Shown here: positions 19,562 to 28,696 of the stretch, piece after piece
How the letters are laid out: every line of letters starts with the position of its first letter
Position numbering within the stretch: the stretch's first letter is position 1
Program-made: the position numbers and the translations under genes
NCBI GenBank assembly: GCA_003246035.1
Contig: QKBP01000111.1
Coordinates: 1-62,894 of the forward strand
Direction of reading: 5' to 3'
DNA length: 62,894 bases
Source: Desulfuromonadaceae bacterium
GTDB taxonomy: Bacteria > Desulfobacterota > Desulfuromonadia > Desulfuromonadales > SZUA-401
Notes under the pieces: generated by a model
Seen by the model: the letters and a program-made list of their open reading frames with translations, nothing else
The model's database searches: none
What the model was told of the DNA's origin: nothing

Positions 19562-20731
19562 ATGCCGATGACCGATTTTATTTTTACTTCCGAGTCTGTC
19601 AGCGAAGGCCATCCTGACAAAGTCGCCGACCAGATCTCCGATGCGATTCTCGACGCCATGCTTGCCCAGGATCCCAAGTCGCGAGTGGCCTGTGAAACCC
19701 TCGTCACTACCGGTATGGCCCTGATTGCCGGCGAGATCACCACGGAAGCCTATGTCGACATGGCCGATATTGTCCGTCAGACGATCCGCGAGATCGGCTA
19801 CGACGATCCGTCGATGGGGTTTGACTGGGAGACCTGCGCTGTTCTGACCACGATCGACAAACAGTCCCCCGATATCTCACAGGGTGTGACCGAGGGGGAG
19901 GGTTTGTTCAAGGAGCAGGGCGCGGGTGACCAGGGGCTGATGTTTGGATACGCCTGCCGCGAGACCGAGACCCTCATGCCGATGCCGATTGCCTTCGCGC
20001 ATCGTCTCACCCAGCGGCTTGCCGAGGTGCGCAAGAGCAAGACCCTTGATTTCCTGCGCCCCGACAGCAAGGCCCAGGTCTCGATCCAGTACATTGATGA
20101 CAAGCCTGTACGCATCAACAACGTCGTGGTCTCGACCCAGCACACTCCGGACGTCAGTTACGAGACGCTTCGCGAAGCGATCATGGAAGAGGTCGTTCGC
20201 AAGGTCCTGCCGGCCGATATGCTCGATGCCCAGACCGAATATTTCATCAACCCGACCGGGCGCTTTGTCATCGGGGGGCCGATGGGCGACTGTGGCCTGA
20301 CGGGGCGCAAGATCATCGTTGACACCTACGGCGGCCAGGGTTCCCATGGTGGCGGTGCCTTTTCGGGGAAGGATCCCTCCAAGGTCGACCGCAGCGCGTC
20401 GTACATGGCCCGCTACGTGGCCAAGAATATCGTCGCGGCCGGACTTGCCGAGAAATGCGAGGTCCAGGTGGCCTATGCGATCGGCGTCTCCAAGCCCGTT
20501 TCGGTTATGATCAACGCCTTCGGGACCGGCGTCATTCCCTCCAATGAGATCGCTCGCATCGCCCAGGAGGAGTTCGACTTGACCCCGGCGGGGATCATCA
20601 AGAGCCTTGACCTGTTGCGACCGATCTACCGCAAGACGGCAGCCTACGGCCATTTCGGTCGCGAGCTTCCCGAGTTCTCCTGGGAGCGTACCGACCGGGT
20701 CGAGTCGCTCCGTTCGCGAGCGGGGCTCTGA
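19562..20731 (+). CDS. metK: S-adenosylmethionine synthetase
   Basis: Makes SAM from methionine and ATP. N-terminal [15 protein letters not shown], central [21 protein letters not shown] (loop and ATP site) are diagnostic; 389 residues. Upstream it has its own promoter, downstream its own terminator, so it is a single-gene unit. Functionally linked to ahcY (26120-27550), which recycles the by-product. Confidence 0.98.
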   Translation: MPMTDFIFTSESVSEGHPDKVADQISDAILDAMLAQDPKSRVACETLVTTGMALIAGEITTEAYVDMADIVRQTIREIGYDDPSMGFDWETCAVLTTIDKQSPDISQGVTEGEGLFKEQGAGDQGLMFGYACRETETLMPMPIAFAHRLTQRLAEVRKSKTLDFLRPDSKAQVSIQYIDDKPVRINNVVVSTQHTPDVSYETLREAIMEEVVRKVLPADMLDAQTEYFINPTGRFVIGGPMGDCGLTGRKIIVDTYGGQGSHGGGAFSGKDPSKVDRSASYMARYVAKNIVAAGLAEKCEVQVAYAIGVSKPVSVMINAFGTGVIPSNEIARIAQEEFDLTPAGIIKSLDLLRPIYRKTAAYGHFGRELPEFSWERTDRVESLRSRAGL

Positions 20732-20745
20732 ATAACACACTCCGG

Positions 20746-20774
20746 ATGGCGGGCCAACATGGCCCGCCATTTTT
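20746..20774 (+). terminator. Rho-independent terminator after metK
   Basis: ATGGCGGGCC (20746-20755) pairs perfectly with GGCCCGCCAT (20761-20770) around AACAT, followed by TTTT. Confidence 0.88.
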
Positions 20775-20789
20775 GCTTCGGGGGAGCGT

Positions 20790-21422
20790 ATGATCCACGA
20801 GCCCATGACCCTGCTCACCGATGGGCTCCTGGCTGCCTGGTCCTTTCTGCTCGGGGCGCGTCTGATGCGTCAGGATCGACATGCTGAGAGGCGTTTGTGG
20901 GCCTGGGGGATGTTGGCGACGGGAGGGGCGGCACTGCTCGGAGGGGTGTGGCACGGGTTCTCTCCGTTTTGGGGCGAAGAGCTGGTCGTTTGGAGCTGGC
21001 GCGGCGTTCTGCTGTTGATCGGAACGGCTGATCTGCTGTTCGGCCTGGCGGTTGTCCGCCAGAGCCTGGATGAACCCTGGCGAAGACGTCTGGTGGGCTG
21101 TGTGTCTGTGAAGGCCGGGGCCTACCTGACCCTGCTGATGTTTGTTGACGACTTCTGGCTGGCGATTCTGGACTATGCGCCGACCCTGATGTTAATCGCC
21201 GGGCTACAGATCGGCAGAATTCACAAAGCGCCCGAATCCCGTTGGCTGGTTGCCGGAGTCGGTCTGGCATTTTTCGCGGCGGGCGTTCAGGCCGCCGGTC
21301 TCGGTCTGCATCCCCGCTTCAACCACAACGATCTGTACCATGTGATTCAGGGCGGAGCACTCTACTGGCTCTATCGCGGCGGTCGACTCTTCGGTCACGG
21401 CGCGGACCGGATTAGTCCCTGA
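20790..21422 (+). CDS. Unknown integral membrane protein, ~7 helices, NHNDLYH motif (DUF6962-like)
   Basis: I do not recognise a function. 210 residues with about seven hydrophobic segments (roughly 7-25, 36-56, 70-90, 101-119, 123-142, 152-171, 183-198). Histidines lie at 55 (WHG, end of helix 2) and in a conserved-looking C-terminal motif with His174, His179 and His184 (PRFNHNDLYHVI). This layout loosely recalls the CREST group of 7-helix hydrolases (alkaline ceramidase, PAQR), which use His residues in helix 2/7; that is a hypothesis only. GGGGGAG precedes ATG 20790. Its 3' end overlaps the convergent aguB gene by 11 bases. Confidence 0.75.
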   Translation: MIHEPMTLLTDGLLAAWSFLLGARLMRQDRHAERRLWAWGMLATGGAALLGGVWHGFSPFWGEELVVWSWRGVLLLIGTADLLFGLAVVRQSLDEPWRRRLVGCVSVKAGAYLTLLMFVDDFWLAILDYAPTLMLIAGLQIGRIHKAPESRWLVAGVGLAFFAAGVQAAGLGLHPRFNHNDLYHVIQGGALYWLYRGGRLFGHGADRISP

Positions 21423-22296
21423 AGCGTCGGACCAGGTCGGCATAGTCCTCGATCCGCCGGTCACGCAGGAACGGCCACATCCTTCTCACCGATTCGCTTC
21501 GCTGCATGTCTATGCGGACGACTTCGTTTATTTCCAGGTCGGTTGCCCCGCGAAAGAGGAGTTCTCCCTGGGGACCGGCGACAAAACTGTTCCCCCAGAA
21601 ATCCGCGCCCGGTGAGGCCCCCGCGGGGTCATCCTCGTGTCCGACACGGTTGACGGCGATGACGGGGAGCCCGTTTGCGACGGCATGGCCGCGCTGCACC
21701 GTCATCCAGGCTTCGAGTTGACGCGCCTTCTCCTCCGCGCTGTCGCGGGGGTCCCAGCCGATGGCCGTGGGGTAAATCAGCAGTTCGGCGCCGGCCAGAG
21801 CCATGAGCCGCGCCGCCTCGGGGTACCACTGGTCCCAGCAGACCAGCACCCCGAGCCTGCCGAGGCTGGTGTCGATGGGGGTAAACCCGAGGTCGCCCGG
21901 GGTGAAATAGAATTTTTCATAATAGCCCGGATCGTCGGGGATGTGCATTTTGCGGTAGCGTCCTGCCGTTGAACCGTCGCTGTCGAAGACCACCGCGGTG
22001 TTGTGGTAGAGCCCGGCAGCACGTTTCTCGAACAGGGAGGTGACAAGAACGACCCCGAGTTCCTCGGCCAGGGATGCAAGGCGCTCGCTGGTCGGTCCGG
22101 GGATCGGTTCGGCCAGATCGAAAAGCTCGGGGTTCTCCTGCTGGCAGAAATAGGTGCTGGCGTGCAACTCCTGCAGGACCACGAGCTGCGCTCCCTTGGC
22201 GGCCGATTCACGGATCCCTCGGAAGGACGCCGCGAGATTGCTCTCACGATCTGAGCCACAGGCGTGCTGGACCAGTCCCACGTTCAGTGTTTTCAA
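21412..22296 (-). CDS. aguB: N-carbamoylputrescine amidase
   Basis: Nitrilase-superfamily hydrolase converting N-carbamoylputrescine to putrescine, CO2 and ammonia. Catalytic triad visible: Glu43 (LQELH), Lys116 (RKMHIPDD), Cys153 (VCWDQWYPE). The 294-residue length and the PGYYEKFYFTPGD stretch are typical for AguB rather than other nitrilases. It follows aguA with a 4-base overlap, so the two sequential enzymes are co-translated. Confidence 0.95.
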   Translation of the reverse strand: MKTLNVGLVQHACGSDRESNLAASFRGIRESAAKGAQLVVLQELHASTYFCQQENPELFDLAEPIPGPTSERLASLAEELGVVLVTSLFEKRAAGLYHNTAVVFDSDGSTAGRYRKMHIPDDPGYYEKFYFTPGDLGFTPIDTSLGRLGVLVCWDQWYPEAARLMALAGAELLIYPTAIGWDPRDSAEEKARQLEAWMTVQRGHAVANGLPVIAVNRVGHEDDPAGASPGADFWGNSFVAGPQGELLFRGATDLEINEVVRIDMQRSESVRRMWPFLRDRRIEDYADLVRRFRD

Positions 22297-23321
22297 GACA
22301 AGACTCCCTTCGGCAGTTGCATGGTCACGCAGTGGAGCGAGCCGTGCTGCTGAACCAGCGGTCGACAGTCGATGCCGATGATCTCACGCTCCGGGTAGGC
22401 CTGCGCGAGCGTCTCGAGCGCCTGCCCGTCGGCCGGGTCCTGATAGGTCGGGACGAGGACCGCACCGTTGATGATCAAGTAGTTGGCGTAGGTGGCGGGC
22501 AACCTCTCTCCCCCTGCGGCGTAGATGGGACGTGGCCAGGGGAGGGGGAGGAGCCGGAACGGTTCCCCGTCCAGGGTGCGAAAGGTGGAAAGCTGCCGTT
22601 CCATCGCTTCGATGGCCGCAAAGTGTTCGTCGTCCGGGTCGTCGCAGCGTATATGGAGAATGGTGTTGTGCGGGGCCAGGCGTGCGAGCGTGTCGATGTG
22701 GCTGTCGGTGTCGTCGCCGGCGAGAAAGCCATGCTCGAGCCACAAGATCTGTTCGCATCCGAAAATCTCCCGCAGCCGGGTGTCGAGTGCTTCCCGTCCG
22801 AGGTGAGGGTTGCGATTCGGGTTGAGCAGGCACTCGGAGGTGGTGAGCAGGGTCCCCTGGCCGTCACTTTCGATGCTCCCCCCCTCGAGGATCAGCCCGG
22901 GGATGGCCCGGGGTGGTGCAAGGACCCCGAGCGTGCAGAGGCCGTGCGTGATCTGGTTGTCGAGGTCCGCGGCAAATTTGAGCCCCCAGCCGTTGAATCC
23001 GAAGTCGAGCACTAGCGGTAAGCCCGACTCCTCGACACAGATCGGGCCGAAGTCCCGTGACCAGGTGTCATTGGTCGGCAGGGGGGCGATCGTCACTCTG
23101 CCTGCCTCGATGGCGGCCTGGTCGAGTTGCTCTCGAACCGTTTCTGGGTGCGGAGCGATAATCACGACGCGTTCGTACCGCGTGATAATACGGGTCAATT
23201 CGAGATAAACAGCTTCAACGGGAGCCAGGTCGTCTGCCCAGTCGGTCTGAATATGAGGCCAGGCCATCAGGACCCCGTCCTGGGGTTCCCATTCAGCCGG
23301 GAGGCGGCGGGACCGCTTCAT
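22293..23321 (-). CDS. aguA: Agmatine deiminase
   Basis: Hydrolyses agmatine to N-carbamoylputrescine. Guanidine-modifying fold with NDTWSRDFGP, EGGSIESDG, the GDDTDSHIDTLAR catalytic His/Asp stretch, and a C-terminal nucleophile Cys in GSLHCVTMQ. 342 residues from the chosen ATG at 23321, six bases after AGGAG on the minus strand; the frame extends upstream to 23378 without a better start. Arginine decarboxylase, which would make agmatine, is not in the window. Confidence 0.94.
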   Translation of the reverse strand: MKRSRRLPAEWEPQDGVLMAWPHIQTDWADDLAPVEAVYLELTRIITRYERVVIIAPHPETVREQLDQAAIEAGRVTIAPLPTNDTWSRDFGPICVEESGLPLVLDFGFNGWGLKFAADLDNQITHGLCTLGVLAPPRAIPGLILEGGSIESDGQGTLLTTSECLLNPNRNPHLGREALDTRLREIFGCEQILWLEHGFLAGDDTDSHIDTLARLAPHNTILHIRCDDPDDEHFAAIEAMERQLSTFRTLDGEPFRLLPLPWPRPIYAAGGERLPATYANYLIINGAVLVPTYQDPADGQALETLAQAYPEREIIGIDCRPLVQQHGSLHCVTMQLPKGVLS

Positions 23322-23378
23322 GTCCATCTCCTGCGCGGGGGGTCGCGAAAATGTAGGCAAAACCCTGAGTGAAAGCAA

Positions 23379-23921
23379 TCAAAAAACCTCGCCGGTATTC
23401 TCCGGATGCTGACGCACGTGCTCGAACATGACGATCGAGGCTGCGATGCTGACATTGAGGCTCTGTACCGAGCCGAACTGGGGAATCGTCAGCGCGCGGA
23501 TGTCCGGGTAGTCGTTCGGGTCGAAGCTGTGGCCGAATTCCTCGTGGCCGAAGATAAAGGCACAGCGTTTCGGCAGTTTGGTCTGGTGGAGCGGGCGGCC
23601 TTTTTCTGGAGTGAGGATGAAGAAGATGTAGCCGAGCGCGGACAGCGTTGCGAAACAGTCCGAGAACGTTTCGTGGAAAATGGCCGGTACCTTGCGGAAT
23701 GATCCTTTGGCGGGAGCGGGGTCGAAGACACCGATGTCGACCAGGTGGACTGCGCTTGCGCCGAAGGCATCGGCGCTGCGGAAGGTCTTGGCGACGTTGA
23801 ACCCGGGCTTGAGGCCGTCGAGGATCACCACGAAATCGTTTGGACCCGGTTTGGCCAGGATGTTACGCTGGCGTTCCTTGGTGTAGCGCTGAATGATCTG
23901 TCGTTGCCGCAACTTGCCCAT
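23379..23921 (-). CDS. SpoU/TrmH-family RNA 2'-O-methyltransferase
   Basis: SAM-dependent rRNA/tRNA ribose methylase of the SPOUT class. Motif 1 is around LKPGFNVAKTFRSADAFG, motif 2 is AFIFGHEEFG, and motif 3 is IPQFGSVQSLNVSIAASIVMFE. 180 residues, domain only, without a substrate-binding extension. ATG 23921 is preferred because GGAGG lies five bases upstream; longer in-frame starts exist at 23939 and 23966. Heads a three-gene minus-strand unit with aguA and aguB. Exact RNA target unknown. Confidence 0.88.
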   Translation of the reverse strand: MGKLRQRQIIQRYTKERQRNILAKPGPNDFVVILDGLKPGFNVAKTFRSADAFGASAVHLVDIGVFDPAPAKGSFRKVPAIFHETFSDCFATLSALGYIFFILTPEKGRPLHQTKLPKRCAFIFGHEEFGHSFDPNDYPDIRALTIPQFGSVQSLNVSIAASIVMFEHVRQHPENTGEVF

Positions 23922-23986
23922 GATGTCCTCCGCGCTCATCTTAGCCCGACGCGGCGTGCAGGCCAACCCGAAACAGAAGGTGCTGG

Positions 23987-25096
23987 ATGACCCGACTCCC
24001 GCTATCCGTCATCGTTCCGGTCCTAAACGAAATGGACCAGTTACCGAAACTGGTCACCTCGCTACGCCGCCAACAGAACATCCGTTTCGAGCTGCTGTTG
24101 TGCGACGGGGGTTCCCGAGACGGCACCGCGGATATCGCGCGCAAGCAAGCGTCACGCGCGGACTTTCCTGTAAAGCTTCTGAACTCACCACCCGGGCGAT
24201 CCGTGCAGATGAATGCCGGTGCTCAGCTCGCCACGGGGGAGTGGTTTCTGTTTCTCCACGTCGACTCTGAATTCGACGACCCGAACGCGTTGATGCTTGC
24301 GGTGGCCGACATGGAGCGCGAAAGGAGTCTCGCCGAGGGGTGCAGTGCGGGGCATTTCCCGGTTCATTTCTCCCGCACGAGTTCGTCTTCGCCCTTTGCC
24401 TATTATTTTCTCGAGGCCAAGTCCCGCCTTGACCTGCCGGGATGCATCCACGGGGACCAGGGGATGCTGATACACCGCACAACCTTTGCTCAACTCGGTG
24501 GCTTCGATGAAAACCTGTCGTTTCTCGAGGACTGCGCTATGGCCGATGCGGTCCGACGCGGAGGGGGGTGGAAGCTTCTGCCGGTCGAGATGAGCACCTC
24601 GGCGAGGCGGTTTGAAGCCGAGGGCCTCGTCCAGAGGCAGGTGCTCAATGCACTGATTATGAATTTTCGTGCCCTGGGATGGGCCAGGTTCTTCGAGGCC
24701 CTTCCCGAACTCTATCGCAGACAGGACCGCAGCCGCAAACTACAGCTCCTCCCTTACTGGCTCAAGATTCGTGAGCTCCTCGCGCGCGAAAACCCGTTGG
24801 CGCGTTCGCGCGTGTGGTATGACACCGGGGAATACGTGCGCTCGCAAGCCTGGCAGCTGTACTACGCCTGGTATTGTTATCGACAGTTCCGACGAGGCCA
24901 GTGTCCTACCATGAGCGGCAACGATCTCCGCGAGCAGATGCGCGGGTTCGAGCGGATGACCGCCAACCCCATCGGACGAGGCGTTACCGCTTTGCTCGTC
25001 TGGATCTGGTTCTATCTTACTTACCTTTCTCTGTTGGCCCGCTATCGACGTAGCGGTACACCTGATGCGGGGGTTGACAACCCACCGTCTGTTTAG
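23987..25096 (+). CDS. Family 2 glycosyltransferase
   Basis: GT-A fold enzyme: N-terminal SVIVPVLNEMDQLP, then LLCDGGSRDGT and the metal-binding LHVDSEFDDP. The middle SARRFEAEGLVQRQVLNALI resembles the group sometimes called rSAM/selenodomain-associated transferase 2. Residues about 330-350 form a hydrophobic C-terminal segment (VTALLVWIWFYLTYLSLL), so it probably sits at the membrane. 369 residues. Divergent from trmH; AGAAGG precedes ATG. Substrate unknown. The stop TAG overlaps the left arm of the inverted repeat controlling the next gene. Confidence 0.82.
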   Translation: MTRLPLSVIVPVLNEMDQLPKLVTSLRRQQNIRFELLLCDGGSRDGTADIARKQASRADFPVKLLNSPPGRSVQMNAGAQLATGEWFLFLHVDSEFDDPNALMLAVADMERERSLAEGCSAGHFPVHFSRTSSSSPFAYYFLEAKSRLDLPGCIHGDQGMLIHRTTFAQLGGFDENLSFLEDCAMADAVRRGGGWKLLPVEMSTSARRFEAEGLVQRQVLNALIMNFRALGWARFFEALPELYRRQDRSRKLQLLPYWLKIRELLARENPLARSRVWYDTGEYVRSQAWQLYYAWYCYRQFRRGQCPTMSGNDLREQMRGFERMTANPIGRGVTALLVWIWFYLTYLSLLARYRRSGTPDAGVDNPPSV

Positions 25097-25103
25097 TTAT
25101 ATC
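25074..25103 (+). promoter_or_regulatory. Sigma-70 promoter of the ArsR-methyltransferase/ahcY unit
   Basis: Perfect TTGACA (25074-25079), 18-base spacer, TATATC (25098-25103; TTATAT at 17 is the alternative). The -10 box lies inside the left arm of the 13-bp inverted repeat, so a repressor bound there would block RNA polymerase. Confidence 0.6.
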
Positions 25104-25144
25104 AAGAAAAGTTGATTTATATTTCTCGAGATTCTTGATATAAC
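25096..25144 (+). promoter_or_regulatory. Perfect 13-bp inverted repeat, candidate ArsR/SahR-type operator
   Basis: GTTATATCAAGAA (25096-25108) is the exact reverse complement of TTCTTGATATAAC (25132-25144), separated by 23 bases. The left arm also starts a smaller palindrome ATCAA-N6-TTGAT (25101-25116), and TCTCGAGA (25124-25131) is palindromic. The array covers the -10 box, the predicted start and the leader up to one base before ATG 25146. Its AT-rich composition contrasts with the GC-rich surroundings. Likely bound by the regulator it precedes. Confidence 0.65.
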
Positions 25145-25145
25145 C

Positions 25146-26066
25146 ATGATCCTGACCCTGTACAAAGCGCTGGCCGACCCGACGCGCCTGCGCCTCATCG
25201 CCATTCTCGTCCGTGGAGAATTTACCGTCCAGGAGCTGGTCGAGATTCTCGCCATGGGGCAGTCCCGGGTTTCGCGGCATCTGAAAATCCTGCATGAGGC
25301 CGGTGTGGTCAGGGTGAAGCGTGAGGGGACCTGGGCCTATTACCGTCTAGCCTCCGAAAACCAGCTGATCGCCGACCAGCTCCCGATGCTTCGATCCCAT
25401 CTGGAGGAGTTGCCCGATGTTCGTACGGACGCCGAGGCGATTGCTCGCGTCCTGGCCCGTCGTCGAGAACGCAGTCAGACCTTCTTCGATGCGCACGCCT
25501 CGCGCTGGGACGAATTGGCCCGCGAGCTTGTCCCGACTCCCGATTACCAGGCTCAGCTGTTTGCGTCGATTGCTCCCTGTTCGACCCTGGTCGAGGTCGG
25601 GGTGGGGACCGGCGCCCTGCTCGAACATCTCAGTGACAGAGCAGATACCCTGATCGGCATCGATCATTCGCCGGCGATGCTCAAGGCGGCGCGCGAAAGG
25701 GTCGGAAAGCTGCAGCTCGACAAGATCGAATTGCGGCTCGGCGAGATGGAACACCTCCCCGTCGAAGCGGCGTCCGTCGACGGTCTAGTCCTGCACATGG
25801 TTCTGCACCATGCCCCGGCACCCGAGATCGTGCTTCGGGAGGCTGCCCGGGTGCTCCGATCGGGAGGACAGGTGACGATCGTCGATTTGCTGCGGCACCA
25901 GCAGGAATGGGTCCGCGACAGACTGGCGGATCAGTGGCTCGGTTTTGTCTGCAGCGAGCTGGCCCAGTGGTGTGATCAGTGCGATTTCGTGGAGGTTGAC
26001 TGCACGGAGGTTGCAGGTTGCAAGCAGGAATATGCGATCGTGATCTGCCAGGCCCGTCGCAGGTAA
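25146..26066 (+). CDS. ArsR-family HTH regulator fused to SAM methyltransferase domain (SahR-like)
   Basis: N-terminal winged helix (about 1-85) with TVQELVEILAMGQSRVSRHL recognition region and the ArsR wing (VKREGTWAYYRL); no metal-binding CxC is present. C-terminal class I methyltransferase-like domain (about 110-306) with SAM motif LVEVGVGTG and GIDHSPAML. Directly upstream of ahcY. Family knowledge: SahR regulators of this build sense S-adenosylhomocysteine and control ahcY and methionine genes in Proteobacteria. So it probably represses itself and ahcY through the inverted repeat at 25096-25144. Whether the methyltransferase domain is catalytic or only a ligand sensor cannot be told. Confidence 0.88.
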   Translation: MILTLYKALADPTRLRLIAILVRGEFTVQELVEILAMGQSRVSRHLKILHEAGVVRVKREGTWAYYRLASENQLIADQLPMLRSHLEELPDVRTDAEAIARVLARRRERSQTFFDAHASRWDELARELVPTPDYQAQLFASIAPCSTLVEVGVGTGALLEHLSDRADTLIGIDHSPAMLKAARERVGKLQLDKIELRLGEMEHLPVEAASVDGLVLHMVLHHAPAPEIVLREAARVLRSGGQVTIVDLLRHQQEWVRDRLADQWLGFVCSELAQWCDQCDFVEVDCTEVAGCKQEYAIVICQARRR

Positions 26067-26119
26067 GGTAACAAATTTCGGATCCGTATCGAACGGACCC
26101 CAATATCAAGGAGAGAAGC

Positions 26120-27550
26120 ATGAGTTCGTTTACCGATTACAAAGTCAAGGACCTGAGGCTGGCAGAATTCGGCCGGCGTGAAATCGAGATGGCCGAGATC
26201 GAGATGCCCGGTCTGATGGCCCTGCGCGAACAGTATGCCGCGCAGCAACCCCTCAAGGGAGCCAGGATTACCGGCTCGCTTCATATGACCATCCAGACGG
26301 CGGTGCTGATCGAGACCCTGGTGGAGCTCGGTGCCCGGGTTCGCTGGGCGTCCTGCAACATCTTCTCGACCCAGGATCATGCCGCTGCCGCGATTGCCGC
26401 TGCGGAGATCCCTGTTTTCGCCTGGAAGGGGGAGACCCTCGAGGAATACTGGTGGTGTACCGAGCAGGCCCTCGCCTGGCCCGACGGTGAACTCCCCAAT
26501 ATGATTCTGGATGACGGCGGGGATGCGACCATGATGGTTCTCAAGGGGGCGGAGTGGCAGCAGGGCGGTGTTCCGGATCTGAAATCCGAGGATCCCGAAG
26601 ACTGGGTCGAGCTGGTCAAGTGCCTGGGGTCTTCCATCGCCGCGCAGCGTATCGACTGGGTCGCGATGCGCGGTGCGGTCAAAGGGGTGACCGAGGAGAC
26701 CACCACCGGAGTGCACCGGCTCTACCACCTCGCCAAGCAGGGGGCGTTGCCGTTCCCGGCGATGAACGTCAACGACTCGGTGACCAAGAGTAAATTCGAC
26801 AACGTCTACGGCTGCCGTCATTCGCTGGTCGACGGCATCATGCGCGCGACAGACGTCATGCTCTCCGGCAAGGTCGCCGTGGTCTGCGGTTACGGCGACG
26901 TCGGCAAGGGGTGCTGCCAGTCGCTGCGCGGGCAGGGCGCGCGTGTAATCGTCACCGAAATCGACCCGATCTGTGCCTTGCAGGCACTCATGGAAGGGTA
27001 TCAGGTGACCACCCTCGAGGACGTGGTCGAGGACGCCGACCTGTTTGTCACCACTACCGGCAATTTCAACATCATCACCGCCAAACACATGGCCCGCATG
27101 AAGCACAACGCGATTGTCGGCAATATCGGTCACTTTGATAACGAGATCGACATGGCCGGACTCGCCAAGGTTCCGGGGATCACCAAGATCAATATCAAGA
27201 ATCCGCGCGAGCACGGCAACCAGCTCGACCAGTGGGTATTCCCCGACGGCCACGCCGTACTGGTGCTGGCCGAGGGGCGCCTGCTCAATCTCGGCTGTGC
27301 GACCGGGCACCCTTCCTTCGTCATGTCGAACAGCTTCAGCAACCAGGTTTTGGCGCAGATCGAACTCTTCACACGCGGCGAAGAGTATGACAACCAGGTC
27401 TACGTGCTGCCGAAACAGCTCGACGAGATGGTCGCCCGCCTGCATCTCGACAAGCTGGGTGCCAAGCTTACTCAGCTGACGACGGAGCAGGCCGATTACA
27501 TCGGCGTGCCGGTCGACGGCCCCTACAAGTCGGATCACTACCGTTACTGA
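26120..27550 (+). CDS. ahcY: Adenosylhomocysteinase
   Basis: Hydrolyses S-adenosylhomocysteine to adenosine and homocysteine, removing the inhibitor of methylation. NAD-binding GYGDVGKG (257-264), substrate residues in [11 protein letters not shown] and the C-terminal KSDHYRY. 476 residues, the longer bacterial form. AAGGAGAG precedes the ATG. Lies 53 bases after the SahR-like gene, with no promoter evident between, so the two are probably one transcript ending in a strong terminator. Confidence 0.98.
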   Translation: MSSFTDYKVKDLRLAEFGRREIEMAEIEMPGLMALREQYAAQQPLKGARITGSLHMTIQTAVLIETLVELGARVRWASCNIFSTQDHAAAAIAAAEIPVFAWKGETLEEYWWCTEQALAWPDGELPNMILDDGGDATMMVLKGAEWQQGGVPDLKSEDPEDWVELVKCLGSSIAAQRIDWVAMRGAVKGVTEETTTGVHRLYHLAKQGALPFPAMNVNDSVTKSKFDNVYGCRHSLVDGIMRATDVMLSGKVAVVCGYGDVGKGCCQSLRGQGARVIVTEIDPICALQALMEGYQVTTLEDVVEDADLFVTTTGNFNIITAKHMARMKHNAIVGNIGHFDNEIDMAGLAKVPGITKINIKNPREHGNQLDQWVFPDGHAVLVLAEGRLLNLGCATGHPSFVMSNSFSNQVLAQIELFTRGEEYDNQVYVLPKQLDEMVARLHLDKLGAKLTQLTTEQADYIGVPVDGPYKSDHYRY

Positions 27551-27578
27551 TCGGTACGATGTAGCGAAGCATGGGATA

Positions 27579-27604
27579 GGCCGGGCGAATGCCCGGCCTT
27601 TTTT
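27579..27604 (+). terminator. Rho-independent terminator after ahcY
   Basis: GGCCGGGC (27579-27586) and GCCCGGCC (27591-27598), loop GAAT, followed by TTTTTT. No T-run on the opposite strand, so it acts mainly on ahcY and not on the convergent lptG. Confidence 0.9.
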
Positions 27605-27613
27605 ATGGTCTGT

Positions 27614-28696
27614 TCAGCTGCGGGTCGAGAGGAGAGACCAGAGCCCGAGCAGCAGGAAGATGGTGTTGGCCCCCCAGGCCGCTACGATCGGGGGGAGGGC
27701 GGCCGAGTAGCCGAAGGCCTGGAGGACGGTCTGGGCAATGAAGAACAGGAAGCCGATGGCGATGCTCAGGCCGATTCCCATCGCGAGGTTGCTCTGCCTG
27801 CCGCGCTGGATAGCGAACGGGATGCCGAAGAAGGCCATGACCAGGCAGGCGAAGGGGGTGGCCAGCTTGGCGTAAAGGTCGACACGGTAGCGGGTGTTGT
27901 CGAAACCCTCAGCACGCAGCTTCTCGGACGTCTCGTAGAGTTGAAGGATGTTCATCTCCTCCGGGCGGGGTTGGCTGAGTTGAAAGTCTTCCGGGGTCTT
28001 GTCGAGGTTCAGGGGGAGCTCTTTGTGGCGAACAAGCGATATCAGCTCACCGCTGGACGGGTCGAAGCGTCTCTCGACGACATCGTGAAGCCGCCAACCC
28101 TCTTCACTAAAATGCGCCGAATCGGCGTCGATGCGATTCTCGAGCTGCTGCTGGTCATCGGTTCTGAGGACGATAACTCCGCGGAGAGTCTCGTTCTCGG
28201 AGTCGAAGAGCCGCACGTGCAGCAGTTGCCCCGAGTTGTGAAACCAGAGGTTGCCGCGGTTGGTGGCCAGTAGCTGTTTCCCTTTTACCTCCACGTTGTA
28301 GATGCGCCGGGCATTTTCAGTGGTTGCCGGCACCACCAGCTCGCTGGTGGCCAAGACGGCGGTTGAGATCAGCAGGGCGACGCCCAGCAGCGGTGCAGCG
28401 ACGTGTCCTAGGCTGATCCCTCCGGAACGGATGGCGGTCAGTTCGTTGCTTCGCGACAAGGCACCGATGGTTAAGAAGACCGCCAGGAGCACGGCCAGGG
28501 GGATGATCTGTACTACGACCATCGGCACCATGTTGAGGTAGTAGAGCAGGTAGAGTTTCGCCGGGGCGTGGTAGCGGGTGAAGTTGTCGATTTTCTCGAG
28601 AAAATCGACGATCAGGTAAAGGGCGACGAAGGCCAGCAGGGCCAGCAGCACGTAACGCCTGAAGATGGCGAGGATGTAACGGTTGACGATTCTCAT
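27614..28696 (-). CDS. lptG: LPS export permease LptG
   Basis: Inner membrane subunit of the LptB2FG extractor. N-terminal transmembrane pair, a periplasmic jellyroll (about 130-265), and three C-terminal helices; YjgP/YjgQ-type segments such as TAIRSGGISLGHVAAPL. 360 residues. Overlaps lptF by four bases. Its ATPase LptB is encoded on the other strand at 9823-10548. Confidence 0.93.
   Translation of the reverse strand: MRIVNRYILAIFRRYVLLALLAFVALYLIVDFLEKIDNFTRYHAPAKLYLLYYLNMVPMVVVQIIPLAVLLAVFLTIGALSRSNELTAIRSGGISLGHVAAPLLGVALLISTAVLATSELVVPATTENARRIYNVEVKGKQLLATNRGNLWFHNSGQLLHVRLFDSENETLRGVIVLRTDDQQQLENRIDADSAHFSEEGWRLHDVVERRFDPSSGELISLVRHKELPLNLDKTPEDFQLSQPRPEEMNILQLYETSEKLRAEGFDNTRYRVDLYAKLATPFACLVMAFFGIPFAIQRGRQSNLAMGIGLSIAIGFLFFIAQTVLQAFGYSAALPPIVAAWGANTIFLLLGLWSLLSTRS

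Noticed and set aside
26067..26119. SAH or SAM riboswitch before ahcY
   Set aside because: The gap is only 53 bases with a small imperfect hairpin; neither known riboswitch core is present. Control by the upstream regulator is a better explanation.
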